DNA from: Oscillospiraceae bacterium
GTDB taxonomy: Bacteria > Bacillota > Clostridia > Oscillospirales > Acutalibacteraceae
Length of the DNA stretch: 64,000 nt
Direction of reading: 5' to 3'
NCBI GenBank assembly: GCA_022487055.1
Contig: JAKVJJ010000004.1
Location: forward strand, 20,295 to 84,294
The position numbers and the translations under genes were made by a program. Positions within the stretch are counted from its first letter, which is position 1. The number at the start of each line of letters is the position of its first letter. Below the pieces are notes generated by a model. That model did not search any database and was not told the origin of the DNA. It was given only the letters and a program-made list of their open reading frames with translations. Positions 18,465-26,619 of the stretch are shown here, in pieces.

Positions 18465-18696
18465 GGTAAGAATCAAGCATAACAGTGGAAATCATTTCCC
18501 TCTGTTTTTGTGTATTATTAACAATACGCTCTTTAAAACCCGATGGCTGAATGTACTATTCCCTTGACAGAACCAATGGTTCCAGAATCAAGATAATCGT
18601 TATCAAAGCGTTTACAGCTTTCATAATTGAGTTTTCTGATTGCCAAGACGGTAAACATATATATGGATTTTCTTCTGCCTAATTCCATAAAATGAA

Positions 18697-18725
18697 TTGA
18701 ATCTATTTTGAACCTGTGTCATAAT
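18697..18725 (+). promoter_or_regulatory. Promoter of the CYTH/dipeptidase pair
   Basis: TTGAAT (18697-18702), a 17-base spacer and CATAAT (18720-18725), with the start codon 30 bases downstream. Confidence 0.6.
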
Positions 18726-18754
18726 AAAATTATCTGCCACAAGGAGGCTTCACA

Positions 18755-19237
18755 ATGGAAATTGAACGAAAATGGCTGATGACACAGAAACCACAGAATC
18801 TACCCGTGCTGGAGAAAGCTGTGCTGTATCAGGGATATCTAAGCACACATCCCACCGTACGCATTCGCAGCAAAGAATGCAGCGGAAAATCTGGATGGAA
18901 GCTGTGCATCAAAGGCAAGGGCACTCTGGTGCGTGAGGAAATCGAGCTGGACTTGACGCAGAAAAAATTCGAGGCACTCTCCCACCTGCTGGCCAAACCG
19001 ATGATTCGCAAAGATTACACGGCCTTTTCTCTGCCGGACGGACTCCGGCTGGAATACAGTGAAGTGGACACCGGTGCGCCAGACGCTTTCGCTTACGCGG
19101 AAGTAGAATTCGATAGTGTGGAGGCAGCACATGCCTTTGTCCCGCCAACGTTTCTCGGACGTGAAGTTACTGAAGAACCCGGCTGGACAATGGCGGATTT
19201 TTGGGAGCGCCGCGCACCCATCTGTTCCAATCCATGA
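18755..19237 (+). CDS. CYTH-domain protein (triphosphate tunnel metalloenzyme)
   Basis: 160 residues starting MEIERKWLM, which carries the ExExK motif that binds metal and triphosphate in CYTH proteins. Further basic and acidic strands of the tunnel are visible (TVRIRSKE, KLCIKGKGTLVREEIELDL, RLEYSEVD, YAEVEFDSVEAAHAF). Members hydrolyse inorganic triphosphate or polyphosphate, or cyclise ATP; the substrate here cannot be read from sequence. AGGAGG precedes the start. The next gene's ribosome binding site overlaps its stop codon, so it forms an operon with the dipeptidase, a pairing whose meaning is not obvious. Confidence 0.85.
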   Translation: MEIERKWLMTQKPQNLPVLEKAVLYQGYLSTHPTVRIRSKECSGKSGWKLCIKGKGTLVREEIELDLTQKKFEALSHLLAKPMIRKDYTAFSLPDGLRLEYSEVDTGAPDAFAYAEVEFDSVEAAHAFVPPTFLGREVTEEPGWTMADFWERRAPICSNP

Positions 19238-19249
19238 GGAGGAATCGTC

Positions 19250-20233
19250 ATGCGCTTTTTCGATTTGCACTGTGATACCGTCAGCACTCAAGTCGCACGT
19301 TCGGGCGGCAAAACGCATCTGCTGCGCAATACCGGTCACCTTGACTTGGAGCGTCTGAAAAAAAGCGGCAGTCTGGCGCAGGTCTTTGCCGCATTTCTGC
19401 CCACCCATGAGGCTGCCGCTGAGGTCGGCATTACAGTTGGCCCCAAGGAACTGTTTGACCAAATATACGCCTACTATCAGAAAGAGCTGCAGGCAAACAG
19501 CGAAATTCTGGCGTCGGCGCTCTCCGGAGCAGACATTCTTGCCAATGACCGTGCTGGCCTCCTGTCTGCCATTTTGAGCATTGAGGACTGTGTGCTGCTG
19601 GACGGCAGTTTGCGCCGTATCGGTTCCCTTTACCGCAAAGGTGTACGGATTATGACATTGACATGGAATTATGAAAATTCCCTCGGCTATCCTGCCAGCC
19701 CGATTCCGGCGGATATGACACAGGGGTTAAAGCCTTTCGGTGTGGATGCCGTGCGCAAAATGCAGGAGCTCGGCATTCTGGTGGATGTTTCCCATTTGTC
19801 GGACGGCGGTTTTCAAGATGTTGCCCGACTTTCCCGCCAATCACACATTCCTTTTGCCGCCACACATTCCTGTGCCCGTGCGCTGTGTCCGCATCCGCGC
19901 AATCTGACCGATGAAATGCTCAAAGTGATTGGAGAAACCGGTTCTGTCTGCGGCATTAATTTCAGTGCCCATTTCTTAAATGGCTTGACACAAAACTACA
20001 CCAAAACCGATGACATTGTGCAGTGCGCCCGCCACATCCGCAACCAAGCCGGCATTGATGCACTGGCACTCGGTTCTGACTTTGACGGCATTAATTCCGA
20101 GCTCGAATTTAAAGACTGCAGCGGTCTGCCTCAGCTTGCGGATGCGCTGGCAATGTACTTTCCAGCAGATGAAGTCGAAAAAATCTGCTGGAAAAATGCC
20201 CTGCGTGTTTTTACGGAAGCCACACACGGATAA
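19250..20233 (+). CDS. M19 (renal-type) dipeptidase
   Basis: Zinc-dependent membrane-dipeptidase family enzyme that cleaves dipeptides, including some with a D-residue. The 327-residue protein has the metal ligands FDLHCDT at the N-terminus, the bridging Glu in ILSIEDC, His in VDVSHLSD and ATHSCARAL, and the late ALGSDFDGI. The length is normal for bacterial forms and there is no signal peptide, so it acts in the cytoplasm. It follows the CYTH gene after 12 bases, and a long hairpin terminator comes directly after. Confidence 0.9.
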   Translation: MRFFDLHCDTVSTQVARSGGKTHLLRNTGHLDLERLKKSGSLAQVFAAFLPTHEAAAEVGITVGPKELFDQIYAYYQKELQANSEILASALSGADILANDRAGLLSAILSIEDCVLLDGSLRRIGSLYRKGVRIMTLTWNYENSLGYPASPIPADMTQGLKPFGVDAVRKMQELGILVDVSHLSDGGFQDVARLSRQSHIPFAATHSCARALCPHPRNLTDEMLKVIGETGSVCGINFSAHFLNGLTQNYTKTDDIVQCARHIRNQAGIDALALGSDFDGINSELEFKDCSGLPQLADALAMYFPADEVEKICWKNALRVFTEATHG

Positions 20234-20254
20234 CCCTCACTAAAAGATATTAAA

Positions 20255-20306
20255 AAAGCATCAGCCGCTGTCATTCCGAAAATCCGGAACCAGCGGCTGA
20301 TGCTTT
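20255..20306 (+). terminator. Terminator after the dipeptidase, usable from both sides
   Basis: A 16-bp perfect repeat, AAAGCATCAGCCGCTG/CAGCGGCTGATGCTTT, with an inner TCCG/CGGA helix, lies between the dipeptidase and the convergent QueT gene. Confidence 0.85.
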
Positions 20307-20358
20307 ATGAGCTCAGTTGCATTGGTATTTGTTATGTACCATTTCGTTCTTAAAAGAT

Positions 20359-20904
20359 TCAGTGTACAGCAAACAAATGCTGCGCAGCTTTAGAACGGTT
20401 GAGTGCATAGAACAGCACCAGTCCACCGCCGGTGCACATGATCAGCTCACCAAGGCCAACCAAACCGGCATTGGTAAAGAACATCTGCGCACCGAAATTG
20501 GCAAGCGCCAACTGGCTGCCAGTGCCAAGGCAAGTGATTTCAAAGGAAATAATCACGGCATTGCAAATGACCGGCATCAGAGAGGACACAACCGGAAGTC
20601 CTTTCCAACGAATATTCCGCAGTGCATAGCTCAGCAGCGCGCCCAGCAAGGTTGCCGCTGTGCCAAAAATCCAGTCGACCGGGCCAAGTGGGCTGGAAAG
20701 GTTGCCTAAGAAGCAACCGACCGCCAGCCCCGGCACCGCTGCCGATGTAAACACCGGCAAGATGGTCAACAGTTCACTGAAACGGCACTGCACCGCCATG
20801 GAGCCGACTCCAAGTGCATTGGCAAGGAAAGTCAGCACCACATAAATGGCTGCAATCAATCCTGCCTGTGCCAGATACACCACAGACTTTTTCGTACTTT
20901 GCAT
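20359..20904 (-). CDS. queT: QueT-family queuosine-precursor transporter
   Basis: Integral membrane S-component that imports a queuosine precursor, usually with a shared ECF energising module. The 181-residue protein has about five to six hydrophobic helices and starts MQSTKKSVVYLAQAGLIAA. AQAGLIAAIYVVLTF, QCRFSELLTILPVF and GPVDWIFGTAATL resemble the QueT family. The track's start at 20979 adds 25 residues that overlap the structured leader; a GGGGGA site precedes the ATG at 20904. No other queuosine genes or ECF ATPases are in the window. Confidence 0.85.
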   Translation of the reverse strand: MQSTKKSVVYLAQAGLIAAIYVVLTFLANALGVGSMAVQCRFSELLTILPVFTSAAVPGLAVGCFLGNLSSPLGPVDWIFGTAATLLGALLSYALRNIRWKGLPVVSSLMPVICNAVIISFEITCLGTGSQLALANFGAQMFFTNAGLVGLGELIMCTGGGLVLFYALNRSKAAQHLFAVH

Positions 20905-20947
20905 ATTCAGATTCCCCCAGTAGGCACCATCCCCTTGCAGGGACAGC

Positions 20948-20988
20948 ACCCTAGTAAATATTTTAGGTCCGGAACTCACGACGGACCG
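20948..20988 (-). promoter_or_regulatory. Candidate preQ1-type riboswitch in the queT leader
   Basis: On the minus strand the stem GGTCCG/CGGACC closes a 10-base loop. It is followed by an A/T-rich tail ending ACTAGGG, the layout of a small preQ1-I aptamer: hairpin, A-rich tail, then a segment able to pair back to the loop. A further hairpin with GTCCC/GGGGA lies between it and the start codon. QueT genes are known targets of preQ1 riboswitches. The match is by shape, and several consensus positions are not obvious. Confidence 0.4.
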
Positions 20989-21014
20989 CCTGCCGAAAAA
21001 CAGCAGCGGAATCT

Positions 21015-21043
21015 ATTTTACACATATCCGAGTAAAAATGCAA
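21015..21043 (-). promoter_or_regulatory. queT promoter
   Basis: Minus strand TTGCAT (21038-21043), a 17-base spacer and TAAAAT (21015-21020). It starts 9 bases from the stop of the upstream gene and gives a leader of about 105 bases. Confidence 0.65.
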
Positions 21044-21051
21044 ATCTGCAG

Positions 21052-22404
21052 TCAGGAATCTCTCTTCTCCAGTGGAGGCGGCATTGCCTTTTTCATTAAA
21101 ATACGCTCAATGCGGTGTTCCTGAATCCGCAGCGCCGTCAGGGTAAGCTGCCCGCACGTCACAGTCGGGTGCTCGCCTTCCTGCGGGATTCTGCCAAGGC
21201 GGGCCACCATCAATCCGGCAAGCGTGTCGTAATCCCCCTTCGGCAGGATAACTCCGGTCAAATCCTCCACTTCATCTATATAGAGTGAGCCGTCCACAGA
21301 CCAGCGGTTCGGCCCGTCCTCCACCACTTCTTCTTCCTCATGATCATATTCGTCCTGAATATTACCGACAATCGACTCCAGTAAATCCTCCAACGTGACG
21401 AGTCCTTCTGTGCCGCCGTATTCATCCACCACCACAGCAATTTGCCGGTGTTGTTCGGTCATCTCCTGAAACAGCTTGCTGCAGGACTGTGTTTCCGGCA
21501 CAAAGGCGGCCGGGCGCATCAAATCCGTCAGTTTGACGTCTGCCGAGGGCTGGCCGATAAATTTGAGTAAATCTTTTACATATATAAAGCCGAGGATATT
21601 GTCCAAGTCCTCATGGCAGACCGGAATGCGGGAAAATCCTTGCTCCATGGAAAGTTTCACCACAGCCTGCAGGGTATCTGTATCCTCCACGGCGGCAATT
21701 TCCGTGCGGTGCGTCATCATCTCAGAAACCGGGTTGTCATCAAAGTCAAGGACATTGGAAATCATGTCCTTTTCATTTTCTTCAATAACCCCTTTTTCTT
21801 CACCCTCATTCACCATGAGCCGGATTTCTTCCTCCGTCACAGTTTCGGCGTCATCCTGCTCCGGATGAATACCAAACAGGCGCAGTACCAGCGTTGTGCT
21901 GGCTGTCAGCAGCTTTATCAGCGGCGCAAAGAAAGTGGAAAGTCCGTTCAGAAAACCGGCAAACCGGAAGGCGATGCTTTCCGCACGGCGAATGGCCAGC
22001 TGCTTCGGGACTAGCTCGCCGAGCACCAGAGAAAAATAAGAAATGATGATGGTAATGATAACGGAAGCGATTCCCTGCAGCGCGTGTGTTGACAACCCTG
22101 TGCCACGCATGGCATGGGCAAGCATTGCTGCAAAGCTCTGGGACGCGGCCGCACTGGAGAGGAAACCGGAAAGTGTCACACCGACCTGAATCATGGCAAG
22201 GAACCGGTTGGAATCCCCCGTCAGTCGGAGGATTGTCTGTGCCTTTCGGTTGCCATCCTCCGCCATCTTTTTGACTTTGTTGTCATTCAGTGTAATAACC
22301 GCGATTTCCGCTGCGGAAAAGAAACCGTTCATCAGAATCAGGACAGCCAGCAAAAAAATGCTGACCCATGGAAAACCCACTGTACCGTCAGGGTCTGGAC
22401 CCAT
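21052..22404 (-). CDS. CNNM/HlyC-type membrane protein with CBS domains
   Basis: 450-residue protein of the hemolysin-C/CorC-related family, now regarded as Mg or divalent-cation transport or regulatory proteins. An N-terminal DUF21 membrane domain with three to four helices includes LMNGFFSAAEIAVITLND and a helix-loop GELVPKQLAIRRAE. Two CBS motifs follow (PVSEMMTHRTEIAAVEDTDT and LTDLMRPAAFVPETQS), then VVVDEYGGTEGLVTLEDLLE and a C-terminal transporter-associated domain. The track begins at a TTG (22470) without a ribosome binding site; the ATG at 22404 has an AAAGGGG, somewhat distant at 11 bases, and was chosen. Confidence 0.87.
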   Translation of the reverse strand: MGPDPDGTVGFPWVSIFLLAVLILMNGFFSAAEIAVITLNDNKVKKMAEDGNRKAQTILRLTGDSNRFLAMIQVGVTLSGFLSSAAASQSFAAMLAHAMRGTGLSTHALQGIASVIITIIISYFSLVLGELVPKQLAIRRAESIAFRFAGFLNGLSTFFAPLIKLLTASTTLVLRLFGIHPEQDDAETVTEEEIRLMVNEGEEKGVIEENEKDMISNVLDFDDNPVSEMMTHRTEIAAVEDTDTLQAVVKLSMEQGFSRIPVCHEDLDNILGFIYVKDLLKFIGQPSADVKLTDLMRPAAFVPETQSCSKLFQEMTEQHRQIAVVVDEYGGTEGLVTLEDLLESIVGNIQDEYDHEEEEVVEDGPNRWSVDGSLYIDEVEDLTGVILPKGDYDTLAGLMVARLGRIPQEGEHPTVTCGQLTLTALRIQEHRIERILMKKAMPPPLEKRDS

Positions 22405-22488
22405 AAAAGGAATATCCCCTTTCAATAGAAAAAAGTAAATTTTATAAATAGGCTGCAAAGAATCTATCAAATCAAAGTAGTAACTATT

Positions 22489-22518
22489 ATTTTACAGCAT
22501 TGGGCATGATGCTGTCAA
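22489..22518 (-). promoter_or_regulatory. Promoter of the CNNM-type gene
   Basis: Minus strand TTGACA (22513-22518), an 18-base spacer and TAAAAT (22489-22494). Confidence 0.7.
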
Positions 22519-22634
22519 CCATCGTGCGGCAAAGCGAAAAAGCGTGCCGCTGCCTGCGCAGAAGCTGCACTGGGCAGAACCAGCTCTGCTGGAAAAATGT
22601 CGTCAGAATTTTCACACGGTTTGGCTATTTTCGC

Positions 22635-22663
22635 TTTACACGCAGATGAAATGGTGTTAAAAT
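22635..22663 (+). promoter_or_regulatory. nifJ promoter
   Basis: TTTACA (22635-22640), a 17-base spacer and TAAAAT (22658-22663). The start codon is about 75 bases downstream behind an AGGAGG site. Confidence 0.7.
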
Positions 22664-22739
22664 TTAGAGTGGAATGCGTGCTGCTTGCAGTCCGCACCCC
22701 ATGAGGCAATTCAGGATTCCTAAAAGGAGGAAAATATTC

Positions 22740-25700
22740 ATGGATTCTAGGAAAATGAAGACCATGGATGGCAACACCGCTGCTGCACACGTTTCTTATG
22801 CGTTCACAGATGTGGCTGCCATCTACCCAATCACACCGTCTTCTCCAATGGCTGATGAAACTGACAAATTCGCGGCTGCCAACCGCGAAAACCTCTTTGG
22901 CCAGAAGGTCAAAGTGACAGAGATGCAGTCCGAAGCTGGTGCTGCCGGTGCCGTTCACGGTGCTCTGGCTGCCGGTGCCCTGACCACAACTTACACAGCT
23001 TCTCAGGGCCTGCTGCTGATGATTCCAAATATGTACAAGATTGCCGGCGAGCTGCTGCCGGGCGTTATCCACTGCGCCGCACGTTCTCTTGCAACTCACG
23101 CACTGTGCATCTTCGGTGACCATTCCGATGTTTATGCTTGCCGCCAGACCGGCTTTGCAATGCTGTGCTCCAACAGCCCGCAGGAAGTCATGGACCTTGG
23201 CGCTGTGGCACATCTGGCTGCCATTAAGGGCCGTGTTCCGTTCCTGCACTTCTTCGATGGCTTCCGTACTTCTCATGAAGTTCAGAAGATTCATTACTGG
23301 GATTACAAGGACTTGGACGACATGCTCGACCATGACGCTGTCAATGCGTTCCGCCGCCGTGCACTGAACCCTGAGCATCCTGTAACCCGCGGCACTGCCC
23401 AGAACGATGATATTTTCTTCCAGGCAAGTGAAGCTTCCAATAAATACTATGACGATCTGCCGGAAATCGTTGTTGACTACATGAATCAGGTCAACGCGAA
23501 AATCGGCACAGATTACAAGCCTTTCAACTACTACGGCGCACCGGATGCAGAAGAAGTCATCATTGCGATGGGTTCTGTCTGTGAAGCTGCTGAAGAAGTT
23601 GTTGACTATCTCTGCGCTGCAGGCGAAAAAGTTGGTCTTGTCAAAGTCCATCTGTATCGTCCGTTTGTCGCAAAGTATCTGCTTGACGTACTGCCCAGCA
23701 CGGTCAAGAAGATTTCCGTCCTCGACCGTACCCGTGAGCCCGGCTCCATCGGCGAACCGCTGTATCTGGATATTCTGGCCGCTCTGGCTGGTTCCCAGTT
23801 CCAGGGTGCTGAAGTGCTGACCGGCCGTTATGGCCTCGGTTCCAAGGACACCACCCCGGGCGACATCGTTGCCGTTTATCGTAACATGGAGTCTGCTTCC
23901 CCGAAGAAGCGCTTCACAATCGGCATCAACGATGATGTTACTCATCTGTCCCTCGAAGTCAAGGAAAATCCTGACACAACCCCGAAGGGCACTCATTCCT
24001 GCAAATTCTGGGGCCTTGGCGCTGATGGTACCGTCGGTGCTAACAAGAACTCCATCAAGATTATCGGTGACCACACAGATATGTACGCTCAGGGCTACTT
24101 CGCTTATGACTCCAAAAAGTCCGGCGGCCTGACCGTTTCCCATCTGCGTTTTGGCGACAAGCCGATTAAATCCACTTATTACATCAGCAAGGCTGATTTT
24201 GTTGCCTGCCACAAGGCTTCCTATGTCTATGATTACGACATGGCACAGGACCTGAAAGACGGCGGCAGCTTCCTGCTCAACTGTGAGTGGAGCGATGAAG
24301 AACTCGACAAGAATCTTCCGGGCAGGATGAAGAAGTACATTGCCGACCACAACATCAACTTCTACACCATCGACGGTGTGAAACTCGGCAAGGAAATCGG
24401 TCTGGGCAAGCGTATCAACACGATTCTCCAGTCTGCATTCTTCTCCATTGCCAGCATCATCCCTGCTGAGCAGGCCATCCAGTACATGAAGGATGCTGCT
24501 ACAAAGTCCTACAGCAAAAAGGGCCAGAAGATTGTCGACATGAACCATCAGGCAATCGAGCGCGGCGCCAAAGAGTATCACAAGGTGAACGTGCCTGCAA
24601 GCTGGAAGAATGCTGCTGATGATTCCAAGGCTGCAAAGGTTTCCTGTGAATACAAGGATGCCGAGAAGTACGCAAACGAAGTCCTGATTCCGTCCAACAA
24701 ATACAAGGGCAACGAACTGCCTGTTTCCACATTTGTTGACATGGCTGACGGCACCGTTGCAGCCGGCACTGCTGCCTTTGAGAAGCGCGGCATTGCTATC
24801 GATGTTCCGGAATGGAACCCCGACAACTGCATTCAGTGTAACTTCTGCTCCTATGTCTGCCCGCACGCTGCTATCCGTCCGGTCGCGCTGACCGCTGAGG
24901 AAGCCGCAAAGATGCCGGCAAGCCAGAAGACCAAAGATATGACCGGTATGCCTGGCCTGAAGTTTGCAGTCACTGTTTCCACCTATGACTGCCAGGGCTG
25001 CGGCAGCTGTGTCAATGTCTGCCCGGGCATGAAGGGCAACAAGGCTCTGACTTTGAAGCCAATGAACACCGAACTTCCTGCACAGGAAGGCTTCAACGCT
25101 GGTCTTAAGATTGACGCAAAGCCGGAAGTCCTCGCAAAGTTCAAGGAAACCACTGTTAAGGGCAGCCAGTTCAAGCAGCCTCTGCTTGAGTACTCCGGCG
25201 CCTGCGCAGGCTGCGGCGAAACTCCGTATGCAAAGCTGGCAACTCAGCTCTTTGGCGACCGTATGTATATTGCAAACGCTACCGGTTGCTCCTCCATCTG
25301 GGGCGCATCCGCACCGTCTACTCCTTATACCCGCAACAAGCGTGGCTTTGGCCCGGCATGGGATAACTCCCTGTTTGAGGACAACGCTGAGTTCGGCCTC
25401 GGCATGACTCTGGCACAGAACTCCATCCGCGGTCGTCTGCAGAGCTATATTGAGCAGATTATGGCCAACGACAAGACTCCTGCTGGTCTGAAGGATGCCT
25501 GCAAGAAGTATCTGGACACCAAGGACAGCAGCACCGACAACCGTGCAGCAACGGATACTCTGATTCCAGAACTGCAGAAAGCTGCCGACGCTGGCTGCGA
25601 TCTGTCCAAGAAGGCACTGGAAGACAAGGATTACCTTGCTAAGAAGTCCATGTGGATATTCGGCGGCGACGGCTGGTGCTATGACATTGGCTTCGGCGGC

Positions 25701-26291
25701 GTTGACCATGTGCTTGCTACCGGCGAAGATGTCAATATCCTCGTCTTTGATACTGAAGTTTACTCCAACACCGGCGGACAGGCTTCCAAGTCCACCCCAG
25801 CTGGCGCAGTGGCTCAGTTCGCTGCAACCGGCAAGGCCACTAAGAAGAAAGACCTGCCTGGTATCGCAATGACTTATGGTTATGTCTATGTTGCTCATGT
25901 TGCCATGGGCGCTGACATGAACCAGTGCATCAAGGCCTTCCATGAGGCTGAGAGCTATCACGGCCCGTCCATTATCATTGCTTACGCTCCTTGTATCAAC
26001 CATGGTATTAAGGGCGGCATGAGCATTGTTCAGACCGAGGAGAAGAAGGCTGTTCAGGCTGGTTACTGGAAGCTGTTCCGCTTTGACCCGCGTCTGGCTC
26101 AGGACGGCAAGAATCCGTTCCAGCTCGACAGCAAGGCTCCGACTGCTAACTATCGCGACTTCATCATGGGTGAAGTTCGTTACAACAGCCTGACCCGTGC
26201 ATTCCCGGAGCGTGCAGAGAAGCTCTTTGCACAGTCTGAGGAAGATGCCAAGGTAGATTATGAGCATCTTGAGAAGTTGTCCAAATTATAA
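22740..26291 (+). CDS. nifJ: Pyruvate:ferredoxin (flavodoxin) oxidoreductase
   Basis: Single-chain enzyme that oxidises pyruvate to acetyl-CoA and CO2 and reduces ferredoxin, the central step of clostridial fermentation. The 1183 residues follow the usual domain order. The N-terminal domain starts NTAAAHVSYAFTDVAAIYPI. The middle carries the ferredoxin insert with two CxxCxxC clusters (CIQCNFCSYVCPHAAI and CQGCGSCVNVCPG). The C-terminal TPP domain has CAGCGETPYAKL, ATGCSSIWGASAPSTP and GGDGWCYDIGFGG, and NTGGQASKSTP follows. ATG 22740 is preceded by AGGAGG; the track's 22674 start has none. Codon use is highly biased, consistent with very high expression, and produces a 1250-codon antisense ORF. 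Monocistronic. Confidence 0.97.
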   Translation: MDSRKMKTMDGNTAAAHVSYAFTDVAAIYPITPSSPMADETDKFAAANRENLFGQKVKVTEMQSEAGAAGAVHGALAAGALTTTYTASQGLLLMIPNMYKIAGELLPGVIHCAARSLATHALCIFGDHSDVYACRQTGFAMLCSNSPQEVMDLGAVAHLAAIKGRVPFLHFFDGFRTSHEVQKIHYWDYKDLDDMLDHDAVNAFRRRALNPEHPVTRGTAQNDDIFFQASEASNKYYDDLPEIVVDYMNQVNAKIGTDYKPFNYYGAPDAEEVIIAMGSVCEAAEEVVDYLCAAGEKVGLVKVHLYRPFVAKYLLDVLPSTVKKISVLDRTREPGSIGEPLYLDILAALAGSQFQGAEVLTGRYGLGSKDTTPGDIVAVYRNMESASPKKRFTIGINDDVTHLSLEVKENPDTTPKGTHSCKFWGLGADGTVGANKNSIKIIGDHTDMYAQGYFAYDSKKSGGLTVSHLRFGDKPIKSTYYISKADFVACHKASYVYDYDMAQDLKDGGSFLLNCEWSDEELDKNLPGRMKKYIADHNINFYTIDGVKLGKEIGLGKRINTILQSAFFSIASIIPAEQAIQYMKDAATKSYSKKGQKIVDMNHQAIERGAKEYHKVNVPASWKNAADDSKAAKVSCEYKDAEKYANEVLIPSNKYKGNELPVSTFVDMADGTVAAGTAAFEKRGIAIDVPEWNPDNCIQCNFCSYVCPHAAIRPVALTAEEAAKMPASQKTKDMTGMPGLKFAVTVSTYDCQGCGSCVNVCPGMKGNKALTLKPMNTELPAQEGFNAGLKIDAKPEVLAKFKETTVKGSQFKQPLLEYSGACAGCGETPYAKLATQLFGDRMYIANATGCSSIWGASAPSTPYTRNKRGFGPAWDNSLFEDNAEFGLGMTLAQNSIRGRLQSYIEQIMANDKTPAGLKDACKKYLDTKDSSTDNRAATDTLIPELQKAADAGCDLSKKALEDKDYLAKKSMWIFGGDGWCYDIGFGGVDHVLATGEDVNILVFDTEVYSNTGGQASKSTPAGAVAQFAATGKATKKKDLPGIAMTYGYVYVAHVAMGADMNQCIKAFHEAESYHGPSIIIAYAPCINHGIKGGMSIVQTEEKKAVQAGYWKLFRFDPRLAQDGKNPFQLDSKAPTANYRDFIMGEVRYNSLTRAFPERAEKLFAQSEEDAKVDYEHLEKLSKL

Positions 26292-26619
26292 GTTTTCCAG
26301 AATCCAATAAATGAAAAGGCCCCGCACATTCTGTGTGCAGGGCCTTTTTGCATGCCATTTTTAAAAAATTATGCAAATGCTTTTCTCACAGAACAAATTC
26401 AACCTGTGCCCAAAAACTACCAAGACACGTCTGTCTGTTCAAATAAATATCTGACCACCATTTTTCATATATATAATCCACTGGCATAAACACAGGCGAA
26501 GATTTATCATCGAATTTTGTCTTTTCCGTCACGCAGTATTCACATATGGTGGGCATAATAAGAAGCACAGACAGGGAGAAATCCAAGTTCACAACCTTTT
26601 AACGGAAGGAATGAGCATT
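26292..26619. other. Intergenic region between nifJ and htrA
   Basis: 328 bases. The nifJ terminator is at the left. The rest is AT-rich with no supportable gene; a 68-codon GTG-started ORF on the minus strand is judged chance. The htrA promoter should lie near 26540-26570 (a CATAAT is present) but has no clear -35. Confidence 0.5.
26314..26349 (+). terminator. nifJ terminator
   Basis: AAAAGGCCC and GGGCCTTTTT bracket an inner GCACA/TGTGTGC helix, with a T run on the + strand. Confidence 0.9.

Larger units (their letters stand above)
18371..18754. other. Divergent regulatory region, abfA and CYTH gene
   Basis: 384 bases without a gene. It contains the two promoters listed separately, a short palindrome GAACC aat GGTTC (18571-18583) and a cre-like TCAAAGCGTTTACA (18603-18616), which matches the catabolite-repression consensus with a mismatch. 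These could control abfA, but the evidence is sequence resemblance only. Confidence 0.45.
22405..22739. other. Divergent promoter region, CNNM gene and nifJ
   Basis: 335 bases that contain the two promoters listed separately and no gene. The middle part (about 22520-22630) shows no structure I can interpret. Confidence 0.5.

Noticed and set aside
22515-26267. 1250-codon ORF antisense to the pyruvate:ferredoxin oxidoreductase gene
   Set aside because: It mirrors nifJ almost exactly, and its translation is rich in Cys, His and Val without a domain order. The open frame is explained by the strong codon bias of nifJ, which avoids codons that give antisense stops.
26386-26592. 68-codon minus-strand ORF between nifJ and htrA
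   Set aside because: GTG start with only a very weak AAAAGG too close to it, no family resemblance, no promoter. Could not be supported.
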